Position numbers and translations under genes: made by a program. Below are positions 42,567 through 54,731 of a stretch of 64,000 bases of DNA, piece by piece. The stretch is from contig JAULSR010000008.1 in assembly GCA_030512295.1 (NCBI GenBank), forward strand, positions 558,001-622,000, given 5' to 3'. Numbering within the stretch: position 1 is the stretch's first letter; each line of letters opens with the position of its first letter. Origin of the DNA: Bombardia bombarda (taxonomy: Eukaryota > Ascomycota > Sordariomycetes > Sordariales > Lasiosphaeriaceae). The notes beneath the pieces were generated by a model. That model worked only from the letters and a program-made list of their open reading frames with translations. It was not told where the DNA came from and did no database searches.

Positions 42567-43980
42567 CTACTCCTCCTGAGCCCATCTCGCCTCACGCAGC
42601 GGTGCCACCTTTCCAGACGCCTTGCGGTCGCCATTGACCTCGGCGCGCCAAGCCCAGTACTCTCCCAGCCTCGTCTCTGCGTACGAGGCGTAGTCAAAGT
42701 CGATTTGGGAGATGGTGGCCTGAATCAGGGCCCAGATGCCCCAGTAGAAGCCGGGGACGCCGCGAAAGTGGTCGACCTCGGTGAAGAGTCCTTCGGCCTC
42801 GGCTGCCTTGTCCACGGCTGCGGCAGGCTTCTGGTTTTCGGGCAGCATGCTAAAGTAAGAGCGGATGTAGTCGGCGATGAACTCACGGCGCTGGGCGCGC
42901 GTGGGGAGGACGCTGAAGTCGCAGTCGAAGCCGCCCCACTCGGCGAAGTGGTTGGCGATGTCGAAGGCGGCGGGCGACGGGGTGGCGTATTCGTAGTCGA
43001 TGAAGGTTACGTCTGTGGCGGCCTTCTCGCTGTTTGTGACTTGTTGTGACGATGACTTTGGCGGCAGCACGATGACGTTGCCGCTAAGCAGGTCGCAGTG
43101 GGCGAATACGAGCTGTGTTCTCAAGGGTTGGTCAGTCAGCCAAGGTTTATTTATGATTCTCTCTTAACCATAATTGTATAATTGTACTCACCGCATTAAC
43201 GCCCAGACCAGGTCGCTGGCTCAGCTCCGCAACAAGCAGGGTGAGCTCCTTCTGTAGCTCAGCCTGGCGCGTCCGTTGCGCCTCGGTCTCGGTCGGGAGG
43301 GCAAAGATCCACTTCTGCATGACGGTCCAGACATTCGGTGGGGGCTTACCCGGGGCGGCATTGTCGATGGCATGCTGGAACTCGGCATCTCCAAGGCTGT
43401 TGGTCGGGAGCACGTAGGCGGCGTCCGTCCTGGAGTTCTTGCGGCTGTGGCCGGTGCGGCCAGAGATGCAGGGGACAGCGGCGTGCCATTGCGCCAGACG
43501 ACGGGCGACGGCCTTGTAGATGGCGGGCTTGCGCAGGTCCTCGGGGTGGGTGACGGCGCCCTGGATGAAGCGGTACATCATGCCGTTCTCGAAGCGCGCA
43601 AGCAGCTCCGGGGCCAGCCCGTGCCTCATGAGCAGCTCATGGTTCTGCGTCTCGCGGTGACGGTCTATTATGAGGTCGGTGCCGTGGCCGTAGGCGCGCA
43701 GCAGGATGGCTTCGTTATCTACCTCCTCCTTGGACAGCCCCGGTCTCTTGTTGACAGCCTTGAGGAGGGTGTTGGTAATGCCGTCGGTGAAGCGCACAAA
43801 CTCGAGGCTGGAGGTGTCGTCGTCCCACTCGGGGCGGATGGCCAGCACGAGGCGCCTGGCCGAGGCATCAGAGTCGGCGCTGGAGTACGAGAGGGGAATG
43901 TAGCGGATGTGGGAGTCGGCAGTTCCGTTGCCGTTGGACTCGCCGTTCTGGTGGCTCCCGTTTTGTTCTCCGACTGCCAT
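42567..43980 (-). CDS. Ethanolamine kinase (choline/ethanolamine kinase family)
   Basis: Phosphorylates ethanolamine in the CDP-ethanolamine branch of phosphatidylethanolamine synthesis. Two exons: 43980-43192 and 43112-42567; 444 residues. The start MAVGEQNGSH is an ATG; the frame opens further upstream but without a better start. Signatures: VRFTDGITNTLLK (nucleotide-binding strand), RAYGHGTDLIIDR, HGLAPELLARFENGMMYRFI, the Brenner-type catalytic motif FAHCDLLSGNVI with catalytic Asp, and FIDYEYATPSPAAFDIANHF with the Mg-binding Asp. The NHFAEWGGFD segment and the GHGTD motif favour ethanolamine over choline kinase, but overlap of substrate is possible. The 79-base intron has a consensus GTGAGT donor. 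It diverges from NPR3 across 1.2 kb. Confidence 0.9.
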
Positions 43981-45214
43981 CTTTGGTGGGATTGTGACAG
44001 ATGAGGGGAAGGGAGGGGAGAGGGCCAACCGAGGGCCGAGGGCAGAGTATCGGATGGGCAGGCTCGATTTCTTCTACTATGATTTTATACGTCTTTCTCT
44101 GTTTTCTTTCGTTCTCTAAGAAGGAGTAAAAGAAGCGATGGCGATTAAGGAGCAGATACGAATAGCAACAGTATGAAATGGTGCGGCTGCCAAGGATCGC
44201 CAACTTCTGGTTTGTACAAAATGGAAGGACGGGAGCCCGGGGGGGGGGGGTTTAGATTGAAGCCAGCGCTAGTTTGATACACAGCAGAAGATGAACAAGA
44301 GCGGAAGCCGAAGAAGGCAGGAGCAAAGTGGACAGGTGTGGGCACCGGTCACTGAGACACTGATATCAATAATAATCGCTAGCAACAGGTTAGGCAGGCA
44401 CAACCCGCTCCCAAATTTTATGAATTGATCGAGGCCCAAAATATTTCAGGTTTGTTTTTCTTTTTGGTGTGCCGGGTCGTGCTCACACGATCAGTTGCCT
44501 GCCCGCCAACAATTCAATATCCCAACAAAGTCGTCATTACCGCTAAAACAAGTCTAGCAACACGCAGCAGTACGGCAGCGCAACGCCACGCCACCACATG
44601 CACCGGACGGTAAGGAAGGATTGCGCTGAGCTTGTGACTGGCCCAAGCGTCTCAGCCCTCACTCAACCCTACTCCACACATGGCGGAATGAAACGTCAAG
44701 CCACTGGAGTCCCTTGACTTTGGAGGGGCAAGTGGGGCTCTCCCCCGATCGCGGTGGTCCGTTGGCCTTTGCCCTTGCATGGAGCCCATGCTCATTGCTC
44801 GCGCCCAGTCGAGCCAATCCACAGTCCACAGTCCACAGCCCACACAGCCCACAGTCCACACACAGTGCCGTTCTCTGGTTGCAGAACAAAGACGGACACC
44901 CTTGCTGCAGCGTATCCTTGTGTGTCCCGTACCGTATCCCGAGTAGGGACTACACTCGGCGGATAGCGTGACCAGCTTCTTACGCTTGAAGCGGTGTCTG
45001 TCAATTAATCGATTAACTGCGAAGTGCAGGATATTGCAATGGACAAGGTGAAGCACATTTGAACATAAACCAAACCAAGTCGAGACTTGAGGATTAGGCA
45101 AGCGACATACAGATGGCGCACTGTCTGGATGAAGCCCGGTCCATCAGCACAAGACCGTAAACACCGCACCCCCTTAAAAGAGTCGAGAGTTCAGATCATC
45201 CATTCCAGGCGGCG
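43981..45214. promoter_or_regulatory. Divergent spacer, ethanolamine kinase / NPR3
   Basis: 1.2 kb between start codons that face apart. Visible: a G12 tract (44239-44250) and imperfect repeats of CAGTCCACAGTC/CACAGCCCA type at about 44820-44860. No coding sequence is supported. Confidence 0.5.
44239..44250. repeat. Mononucleotide G tract, 12 bases
   Basis: Twelve consecutive G in the ethanolamine kinase upstream region. Confidence 0.95.
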
Positions 45215-47489
45215 ATGGCGCTCCCGGTCCTCCCCAGCCCCTCCAATTTCCTGGCCGTTGCCCTGGTCATCAACCGCTCGCGGACCGGCCCGAGATTTGT
45301 CTTCCACTATCCTCCGCACGTCCTTGTCTCTGAGAGCTCAGGTGGTACCTCAGATGGGGACGGGGTCGATGCTGACGGCGATGAGGATGACGACATCCTT
45401 CTGGGCCGCTCTTCTCAGCTCCCCGGTTTTGAAACGGGTGGCGCGTCGTCCAGTCCAGAGCTTGAGCAGTGGAATCACGATGATCATCTCGTGACAGAGA
45501 GCGGCTCCCAGATTGTGCCCTGGGAGTATTTTGCCGGCTTCCCTACAAAAGACTTGGAAAATCTCCTGACGCCCGCAAGGGCTTACCACAAAAGGCTATT
45601 CCAGGTCTCTCTCGATCCGCTCTGCTGCGTGTCGTATCCTATCTACGTTCCCGAGAATGAGGTCTGGCGCAAGAAGAAGAAGAAGAAGCAGCAGCAGGAA
45701 GCCAAGGCTCCAGCAAAAGATGAAGACGATGACATCGGCCCAAACGATACAGACGGTCTCGCCAAGAATGACGACAGCAAGGGGTCTGATGCAGACCAGT
45801 CAGATGCTGCCAGAGACGAGACCATACCCCCCGCTGCCAAAATCCCCGATGAGGCCGAGGACAAGAGGAGTTCCATGAACATGTTTAACCTGGTTTTCAT
45901 CCTGAATCCTAAAAAGCACGAGGTTGACGATCTGGTCGATGTCATGTTTGCCCACATAATCAAGAAGATCAACAAGGCCTACAAGTACTGCCAGCAACGG
46001 AGCGACTTTGTGTGGAAGGAGTCTAAGAGAATCCTTGCACTCAAGGACAAGGCCCGAGAGGACAGCAAGTTAACCCTGACCCTCAAAGCCCTGAGTCGTA
46101 CTTTCACAACTAACCATGCCTACAGAAAGGAAGATGAGCTCGTTATGGGAAGAGATACTGCAGACGTCAACTCTGGCAGCATCGATGCAGGACATATACG
46201 ATGCCGTGTCTCGAAACAAGATAGTAGCCCTGCAGCTAGATACCCTTGGGGGGTTGGTAACCCACTCTGTCCAGATACCGGTGCCCTCCCACCTGCCCGA
46301 CCTGCCACAGGACGGCGCCAGAGACCAGCAAGGCCTTTGGCTGACGACGGTAAACTCGTTCATGGCCGACGACGCGATGGAGGAGCCCGATTTTATGGAC
46401 AGGAACTTTGCATTGTTGCTGACGGCGGACGAAAAGAGAGTCATTGCTGAGCTTCAGGGTGACCCAGACGAGACTACTCTTGCCATGGTTGAATTTGTAC
46501 GACATTGTAAACCAACGCTGTCGTGAGTACTTTTCCGTGCCTCTGTACTACCTCATGCTTGCGGTCCATATGGCTTGCAACAGCTGACTCTCCCATTCGA
46601 CCATAGCTTCTACCAGGTAGGGCAGCAGTCGAGTAACGCTCTCACGCCAGCACAGGTGCGCAAGTTTGCCCAACACTTTATCTTCTGGCGGCGGGCCATT
46701 GCAATCCCCCCGCTGCACGTGCGCGACATGTACATCGTGAGCCCCAACTGCGACCTGCGGAAGCTACCCCAGGCAGCAGCCCAGTGGGCTCGACACTTTC
46801 CGCTATCACCACCACTACCCAACTTCCTCGCTGAGCTGGCAGTGGCCCCACGTCCGTACAAGCTGCACTGTCCAAGCAAGGCCCACCGCCCCATCTACAT
46901 GGCCATGCTGACCTGGCTGATGCGTGGCGGCTGGGTGACGCAGCTATGCACCTTTGCCTACGTGGTCGTCTGGCCCGAGATCATCTACGAGGTCGAGTAT
47001 ATGGAAGAGGCCGAAGAGATTGCAAAGGCGAAGCACGCTCAGGGAAGGGGCCGCGAGTCGCGCAGCATGGAGAGCAACGACACCACCATCTCATCAGGCA
47101 GTAGTCTCACCAATCCGGGCGTCATTGGTGCTGGCGTCAGTGGCGGGATCGCGGCATTAGGCGACGCTGCCGTGGCCGGCTTCGGCTCCAGTTTCCTCCC
47201 GCTGCCCGACGACTCATCTGACACCATGAACTCGTCCATCGCAACCGTGCGCGACCTCTCGCTCTCTCACAACTCCCAATCTATCAATACAGCAGCAGTA
47301 GCAACAGCAATACAACCCCTGCAAACACCAGCAGCCGCCGACTTATCATTTGAGTCGGAACGACCACTGTCGCCTTCATCACCCAACCAAACGCGAGGAC
47401 CTGTCATAACCGCCGACACACAGGACGCTACCACCCCTTCCCAGCAGCAGCAGCAGCAGCAGCAACAGCAACATCAACAACACCAAGAC

Positions 47490-47525
<36 letters not shown>

Positions 47526-48167
47526 CAGGTACCGCCCACAGCCAAGCAAGCAGCCGAGATAGCCCGCCTCGAGCGCATCGCCGAGAAAGCCGCCCACGAC
47601 CTCGTCGAGCGCGCCTCGGCCCACTCCCGCAAAGCTCCCCCGCTACGAACCGCCCACCCGAGTGTCAACGCCGCCCGCCACCTCGCCAGCATGTCACCGC
47701 ACATCATCCTCGACGCCAAGAAGGCCACGAGCAAGGAGAGCCTCTACCTCAGCGCCATCGAGCGCCGCCTACACGACAGAACGACGGGCACCACCACCAC
47801 CACCACCACCAGGCCCGGCAACAGACGCCCCTCCATCCTGGACATCGCTGGTGGGCCCAGGTTCGATCCGTCGGCGGCAGCTGATGCTATCAGCGGTGAT
47901 AAGGGTATCAGGGTCAGTAGCGGTAATGTTCATGGGACGGGGGGAAGTGTCAGGGCTGGTGGTGGTATTGCCAGTGGTGCTAATGCCCGGAACGGAGGAA
48001 AAGAATGGGACGAGCGGGTTGCCAAGGCATGGCTGCTGTTTTGGAAATACTTCAACGGCAGGTCGGCCTTGGAGCGCATCGCTCTGCAGGAGGAGATGAA
48101 GCGCAAGGATGCGTGGAACCTGCTGACCGCCATGAGCGAGTATCTTCTTTGCGTCCGTCACTGGTAA
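45215..48167 (+). CDS. NPR3: Nitrogen permease regulator 3 (SEACIT/GATOR1 subunit)
   Basis: Subunit, with NPR2 and IML1, of the SEACIT (GATOR1) complex that represses TORC1 when nitrogen is scarce. Three exons: 45215-46068, 46130-46522 and 46607-48167; 935 residues. Conserved: SPSNFLAVALVINRSRTGPRFVFHYPP at the N-terminus (a split longin-like domain), VPWEYFAGFPTKDLENLLTP, FNLVFILNPKK, HFIFWRRAIAIPPLHVRDMY, IVSPNCDLRKLPQAAAQWAR, and a C-terminal winged-helix segment (AWLLFWKYFNGRSALERIAL). Intron 1 is placed at AGCAA|GTTAAC and ACAGAAAG|G, the only pairing that keeps phase; an acceptor four bases upstream would break it. The third exon has a large Gln/His-rich insertion (CAG tract 47441-47527) and Thr/Ser-rich low-complexity sequence not typical of the yeast protein. 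The sequence between 45660 and 45870 is rich in Lys, Asp and Glu. Confidence 0.93.
47441..47527 (+). repeat. CAG/CAA tract encoding polyglutamine in NPR3
   Basis: Two CAG runs interrupted by CAA, CAT and GAC codons encode about 25 glutamines in a disordered insertion between the conserved core and C-terminal domains of NPR3. Confidence 0.9.
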
Positions 48168-48956
48168 TAAACGAATGGCGCATCTGAATAAAAAAAAAAA
48201 ACATAGATGGATAGAATAAATGGCACGTATGTTTTGATAATAGTGACATTTGTGTTGAAGTGATAAATAAGTATTATTGGCGAGGCAACCTGTGTGTAGA
48301 TGGGTGTGAAGTTGGGCGTACATGACGTGTAACTGGCAATTCGTGGCTCGTCAACAAGCCAGTCGAGTAGCAGCAGCGAATACATGCTAGGGTAAATAAA
48401 TCGAGCGTATAAAAGAAAACAAGTTCGCAGAAAAAAGCACAACAAAATAGGCTAAAATCCAAAGCCAGCTGAGATAGAAAAAGGTAATAAATCAACCAAC
48501 TTCATCTTGACAACCAATCGCTATGATGTTGCCCGCTGAATGAGTTCTGCCATATGTCCTCCCATATCAGAAGTCCAAACCCACCGACGTTGCGCCGTCT
48601 TGTGCCGAAACACCCCTTGAACCTCCTATGAATAATGCTAAAAGCCCCCCCCCCCCCCCCCCCCAAATTACAGAAGGAAAAAAGAAAAGCAAAAAAAGGA
48701 TTTGCTGACACAAAGTTGACCCAAGCACAATAGCTGGAGCCAGAGTCGGAACAAAGAATGAAAAGAAAAGAAAATGAGGGGTAAAAGGAGAAAGGGTAAA
48801 TAAAGGAGAGGATAGCTATGGAAAAAAAAAAAAAAGTCAGAGAGCCAAACGGTGAGATATATATCTCCAAAGAACAACGAGGAATGAAAACGAAAGTAGA
48901 AAACGCCACTGCCACAAGTCTCCAACTAATAAAGATGACCCAGTAGCACCGCACCA
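48168..48956. other. Convergent spacer, NPR3 / bHLH gene
   Basis: 789 bases between convergent genes. It holds A-rich runs near 48188-48200 and 48820-48835 and the longest homopolymer in the window, C20 at 48645-48664. No coding sequence. Confidence 0.5.
48645..48664. repeat. Mononucleotide C tract, 20 bases
   Basis: Twenty consecutive C between two convergent genes, in A-rich surroundings. Confidence 0.95.
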
Positions 48957-50570
48957 CTATTGGTTCGTGTCCATCCCGTCGTCGAAGTAATCCCTGTCCT
49001 CCTTGAAGCCTGCTGCTTCTTCGTCCTCAAATTCATCGAGAAAGTCTCCAGCGTCGAGCATGTCAGCTCCCAGGCCCTCCATACCATCCCCATCCGGGCT
49101 GACAGAGGTAGGATCAAGTGGGTGGCCGCTGCCATTTACTGGCTCACCCTTGTAATCGGTATGATGGGGAACACGAAGGCCAGATCCAGCGGTGCGCGAG
49201 TACGAGAAAGCCTTGGGCTTGCCGGGGCTTTCCTGATTCCTCGACACAGCTTCCACCAGCTCCGTCTGCATACGCCGCTCGTCTTCTGTGAGTTCGAAAG
49301 GAACTTTCACTCCCATGTCCGCGAGCGTGTTTACCAACTCTTCTTGTTGTTGGAGTTTCAGATGAAGCATCCACATGAGATCCCGAGTCCAGCTGACGGC
49401 GCCATTAAGAATGTCGCCCTTATTTGGGCCCTTGTCTTTATCATCCATCGGAAGGCCTGTGGTGATATTCCCCGTGGCCCCTCCAGCAGCCCTCCGTGCA
49501 CCAGGCCCGGCAAGGGTTGACGTTGCCTGTATTGGGCTTGGGATGCCAGCCAGGGTTGGTGAAATAGGCGCACCCATGTGAAGAGCCTTTCGTATCTTCT
49601 CGTCTTCCAGCCGATGTTGGGGCACAAGCTTACTGAGATCTTGTATCCGCTCGTTAATATTGTCCCGTCTCCGTCTCTCGACGAGATTATGGGACTCGCG
49701 CCTCCTCTTTCTCTTGGCTTCTTGCGAAGACACAGCAGGTGCCGCTGTGCCCAGCTTAGCGGGCATCGAAGCTCCACCCTTCATGATCATATCGCTAATT
49801 TGTGCATTATGAAGGCCAGCCTGTAGTGGCGATGGGTAGGGTGATCCTTGAAATGAAGATAGGCTGGTCGGGGTTTGAACCCATTGGGCAGAGTGTGACT
49901 TCTCGTGATGAGCACCGGTTGTTCTGATCGGCCGAGCACTGAAGCTGGCGTCCGAATTGATACTAAGGTTCGCCATGGCCGATGTTTTGGGCGGTAGAGG
50001 GCTTCTTGTGTTGGAGGGCTTGCGTTGCACGGCCTGCGTCACTTGGGGGCGAGCTTTTGCGGTGATATAGTTTTGGTCTGTACCGTCGTTGTTCATGTCG
50101 GCGTTTGCCAGAGGTGAGCCGGCATACGATAGAGGCGATTGCAGCGTCCCACCAAAAGCTTGAGGGTGCTGCATCTGACGGTACTGGCCAAAGGCATGGA
50201 CAAAGGGGCTCTGTATTGGGTCCCCATCCGGAGTGCTCGAATATCCGTTGGCATGAGCCTGGTCAATTGTTAAGCCATGATGAGAGCCATACACCCCCTG
50301 TGCATTGTAGCTCATATTCATGCCGTTCATGTTGCCAAAGTCTTGTCCATGACCTCGCATGACAGATTGGGGTTCTGTCGGGCTGCCAAGCCCGTCCAGT
50401 AGCTCGTCGTCGCCAAAGAGGGCGGAACCACTCGAAAATGCGCTGGAAGAGTTACCGTGGCTCAGGTAATTGTTCTCGTAAGTTGGTTGGTAGCTTCCAG
50501 ACATGGCCAGGTCGTTCGGATCGATGCTGGCAGCACCATGCCCACCCATTGGGAAGCTGTGTTGTGCCAT
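48957..50570 (-). CDS. Basic helix-loop-helix transcription factor with extended loop
   Basis: Intronless, 537 residues. The basic region KRRRESHNLVERRRRDNINE (about residues 287-305) contains the His/Glu/Arg positions that recognise E-boxes. Helix 1 follows (RIQDLSKLVPQ), then about 65 residues rich in Pro, Gly and Ala, and only then a basic segment and helix 2 (KGDILNGAVSWTRDLMWMLH, about 383-400) with a heptad-like extension (LKLQQQEELVNTL). The long loop is known in fungal members of this family; it is not an intron, since no donor/acceptor pair in phase is visible. N-terminal part is Ser/Gly/Asn/Met-rich; the C-terminus is acidic (EFEDEEAAGF). The gene has a very long upstream region without genes. 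Targets are unknown. Confidence 0.9.
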   Translation of the reverse strand: MAQHSFPMGGHGAASIDPNDLAMSGSYQPTYENNYLSHGNSSSAFSSGSALFGDDELLDGLGSPTEPQSVMRGHGQDFGNMNGMNMSYNAQGVYGSHHGLTIDQAHANGYSSTPDGDPIQSPFVHAFGQYRQMQHPQAFGGTLQSPLSYAGSPLANADMNNDGTDQNYITAKARPQVTQAVQRKPSNTRSPLPPKTSAMANLSINSDASFSARPIRTTGAHHEKSHSAQWVQTPTSLSSFQGSPYPSPLQAGLHNAQISDMIMKGGASMPAKLGTAAPAVSSQEAKRKRRRESHNLVERRRRDNINERIQDLSKLVPQHRLEDEKIRKALHMGAPISPTLAGIPSPIQATSTLAGPGARRAAGGATGNITTGLPMDDKDKGPNKGDILNGAVSWTRDLMWMLHLKLQQQEELVNTLADMGVKVPFELTEDERRMQTELVEAVSRNQESPGKPKAFSYSRTAGSGLRVPHHTDYKGEPVNGSGHPLDPTSVSPDGDGMEGLGADMLDAGDFLDEFEDEEAAGFKEDRDYFDDGMDTNQ

Positions 50571-53500
50571 GTTGTGTGAAGATCGGGTCGCCTCGAAACA
50601 GTGGAGGCGTGCGCTTGTGGGTGATAGGAAAGCCGCTCTTGACTGTCAGAGCAAGTGTCAACGGCCTTCGCGAGTGCCGCGCAGTGTCTAGGGCGTTGCT
50701 AAAGTCAGTTCTATATTTCCAGATAATAGTACAGTGTTTGACATTGCAACGAAACAGCACACAGGAGTTATGAGGCGGTGACGGTGCAAGTGGCGAGACA
50801 CCTCTCTTGGAACAGCTTGCAGGGGTAATAATCCCGAAGCTGGCCGATTGTCTGGGGGCAATAGAGTGTTGAGCAATCAAAAGGCAGCGCACGTACCGTT
50901 AATGAGAAGTAATAAGGTAATGCGAGGATATTGATCGCTTTGTTGGTGGTGGTCAGCTAGCCATGTACGTGGTGGTGGAGTCGTAGAATAGAAACGGCAG
51001 AGCGGCGAGACGGCAGCAGCAATATTGGCTATGACTCGACGCGACGGTAGCGGCAGTGGCAGCAGCAGCGGCAGGGGATTGGAGGCCTGAAGGCGATGCC
51101 GGAATGGGACCTCAAGGATCACAGACCGGGGTTTCGAGGCTGTGGGCGAATTGCAATTCGCGATTTGCGGGCGTTCTGCAGGAGGAAAATCGGAGCGACT
51201 TTTTCTCCGCAGTGCGATGGCTTGATTGGAGAAACGGTTCGTCGAGATGCGACTTGTGGTTGACGAAAGGTGGTGATTGAGGACGAATGTGGGCGGCTGT
51301 CGGGCTGGATGATGTAGTCGCCTAACTGTCTTGGGAAATCGCCCGTATAAGTGCAGCTGCACAATGCGGTCGAGTACTTGGAGGGTGAACAAAGATGACC
51401 ACAAAAAGGGGAGAAAGAACCAAATTCTCTCCTGCTTGCTCTCTCTCTCTATCTCTTTGGCAGTCCGATGTCAAGACCCCAACGAGACGAGGGCTATTTC
51501 GGGAGGGCAAAATGGAATATGGGCGGTCGAAGTTTTTCCGCCTTGCCACGGTTTGTCGTGGGTTAATGATTTTTTATTTTTTTTTGGAGAAAATGCACCA
51601 GTACAGCGGGGGAGGGGTGCTGGAGTTTAAGTTGCGCGAAGGTGCGGAAGAAAGCGAGTCTGGAGAGGGGGAGAATGGCGGGGGTGTTTTGGGGGGTTGA
51701 GGATGGGGAGCCGCCAGTGGACCGCCGTTCGTGGAGAAGAACAGAAGAGCGGTAAAGGTAGCCCGAGCTTCAACGCAAAGGCACCAGGCGTGCGTTTTCC
51801 GGGGTTGCACAATGGACTGTGTGGAGCCGCTATATGGTAGGCCGAAGAAAAGGGTTAGCTGAACACAGCTTGACCGGGCCGAGTGAAAGTTTGCTAGTAT
51901 TGGTTTGCTGGTATTGGTTTGTTGGTGAAGCGTCGAGTTTGTGCAGCAAACAGAATTGAATGGAGGCAAGGGGTAAATAGTTGGTGGAGCCGGGGTCAGG
52001 CGCCGACCACCCTTCAAGAAAGGAGGCGTCGTAGGTGGTTTAAGTACGTCTAATTGCTGACTTGGGGGGCAGGAAGAGACGCGGAAGCAGCGGCTGAGGC
52101 TGAGTAGTCCCGAAGTGCCCCAGTGAGGTGCGAGGTAGCGGATATTCAGCCAAGGTAGATGGGGCTCTTGGGGAGCTTCAAAGGGCGAGACTTGATGGAT
52201 GTTGTTGTTGTCTGAGCGCAGGCCCCTGCATCGTCTTTCGTCGGTCGGCAGGGAACCAGGGTGGTGAACGACTCGCCAAGTTAGAAGGACGGGCGGGCAA
52301 ACAAGGAGGAAAGGGCGAGATGTGACGGGATAGGCCTCGCGTATAGTGTATATAAGATGGTATCAAACAGTTCTGGCGGCGCTTGTAGAAGTCGAGGCTT
52401 GCTCGGTGGGCCGTATTGATGTTTGTCGTCGAGGACATCAACTTATTTGAACGTGTCTTGCTTCTGTTTCCAGATACACGTACCGGACCGCAAGCCAAGT
52501 AAGCTTTTCCACAGGTGGCTTTCCTTGGGTCTGACTTGTAGCTCAAGTGACGAGACGACAGCACCGTTCTCGTCCGAAGGTGATGACGGGACCCAGGTTT
52601 GTCAAGTCCCCGTTATGGCGGTCCCGTTGTTATCTTGTTGGCCGTGCGTCAATCAATGCTCCATCCAGTCTGCGCTGTTTCCTTAAATAGCGACGATGCT
52701 TTCCCAGTGCAGCTCGTCGTCTCCTCGACTCAATCAATCCGGTCTTCCCAGGTAGGCAGTTGCTCAGGAGTGCAGCAAGCACCTACTATACGGTGATGGA
52801 TGTGTTATATATTGGGGAGTGATGAGGAGTGCACCAAGGACGCCGACGAGGACGACTAGTAATCAAAGCGTAAAACTTGGAGAAGGAGACCCCTGCGTAG
52901 CCCGCCTTCTGGAGTCTTTATGTAAGCTGGCAGCTCGGTTAGCCCTGATATGGATAAGCGTCGTTGAGTGTGGCCTCTTGGGTACCTATCCTTGGCTCGA
53001 GCTTGGGTCCTGTCACGTCGTTCCTCCCTGCCTCTCTGTCTCTTTGCTCCACTAAAAACCCACGGCTTCCGCGGCTTGGAATCGAAAAATCAAGGAACTA
53101 GCGGCGGCCACCCAAACCCAAAAAAAAGTCCTCGGCTGTTTTCTGAGGTATGCAGTCGAGATAGCAAGTGCATGCATGCAAGAGGAAACCCTATTTCTCC
53201 GCCTTTGGTTGCCACGCAAATGCGGGCTGGGTATGGCCGGGCCAGATGCTTGACGATGCAAGCTCAGGATAGGTGGATCTGAACAGGCACCTTGTCGGCT
53301 TGTCCTGCCTGTGGGTGGTTATTGGATGGTGGTTATTGGATGCTATTGGCTGGGCACGGCTGGTCCTCTTGTCTGTCTTGCTTGAGCCTCGTGGAATGCG
53401 AGACACGATCGAGACGTGTTCCTGAAGGTGAGTAAGCTGGGGAACGGTAAATATTTGTTAGAGTTGGATCTTGTTGTTACTACTATTGTTGCTGCAGATA

Positions 53501-54694
53501 TGCGCGCTTTTGGCGGCTGTCGGAGGAAGAAAATACGGCGGCGTGTGGTAGGTGGTAGTATCAGACGAAAAGGACAAGCTTCCAAGTTCCCTCTCGGTAC
53601 GGAGATGCAGGATAGGTAGTGCGTCTTTATATGAATACTGTTACATACTGTGCATGCTCTACGAAGGCTTGATCTCACTCTTACTCACCTCCACCGTGAC
53701 TCCTCCTTGTCTCCCATGTCTTCTGACTCGGTCAAGTTGGTGTGTTGGGTACAGAGACAGAAAGGCATCATAGACTTCGCACGCACTGCACCTACCTACT
53801 AGTTCCACACTACTATGTGAATTCTACACTACTATGTTACACTACTATGTGCCCTCTTCGCTGTCAGATCTATGGCAGCGACCCCCTCCAGCTTCACTGG
53901 GCGGTTTGAGGAAAACGGGCGTTCTCGGGAAGGTGAGGTGGGCAAAAAGAGGTGCAGAGAAACAGGGTGCTGCTCTGGTTGGAGGGCACCATCTACCTAT
54001 CAGCGTGACCCGCCATGTGAGACAGCAAGGCACACTAAAGGTGGATCATGGCAACCTAACACTTATTCTAGGTACTCACTCACTTACCAACCTACTTACC
54101 TACTCCCCAGCACCATTTAACTACTTAGGTGAGGTACTAGAATAGTAGGCAAGGTAGTGAGGGTGTAGAGGTGATGGGTAGTGGGTGGTGGGTGTGATGG
54201 ACCGATGCGGTCGGCAGAGAGAGGATCATGGCTGGCAGAGAGATGGGTAAGGTAGGACGGAGACGCCTGCGCAGCATCTACCAGCATCTACCGCGTGTAT
54301 GCATGCAACAAGAAGCCGTCCCGCGCGATAAGACGATCCATACTGAAGATCCATCCATACAGGCCCTCAGATCCTGATACGGGTCATCTAACATTGGAAA
54401 GGACTGGTAGAGGTGGCATCCACTAGAGTCTAGCAGTAATAGCAAGGTATGCTTCACTGTCCACCAAGCATCGACCAGGCCTGTCAGAGTCTGTTTGGAA
54501 CGAGATATTCCAAGCTACTCTCATCCTGGCGACGGCGGCCCAACTATCGGAATTCCAAAAAGCTTGATGGCTGCCTCGTGGTTAGCTGGGAGGCTGACAC
54601 TCAACAGGACCGGCTTTAGACTCGTTTCCACACACTTCTTAAGAATGCCATCTTGTGTCGGGTACTGCGCCACATTCCGTGTCGCGTCTTTCGT

Positions 54695-54696
<2 letters not shown>

Positions 54697-54728
<32 letters not shown>
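54697..54728. repeat. TC microsatellite, 16 units
   Basis: Sixteen perfect TC units in the gene-free interval upstream of SFT2. Confidence 0.95.
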
Positions 54729-54731
<3 letters not shown>

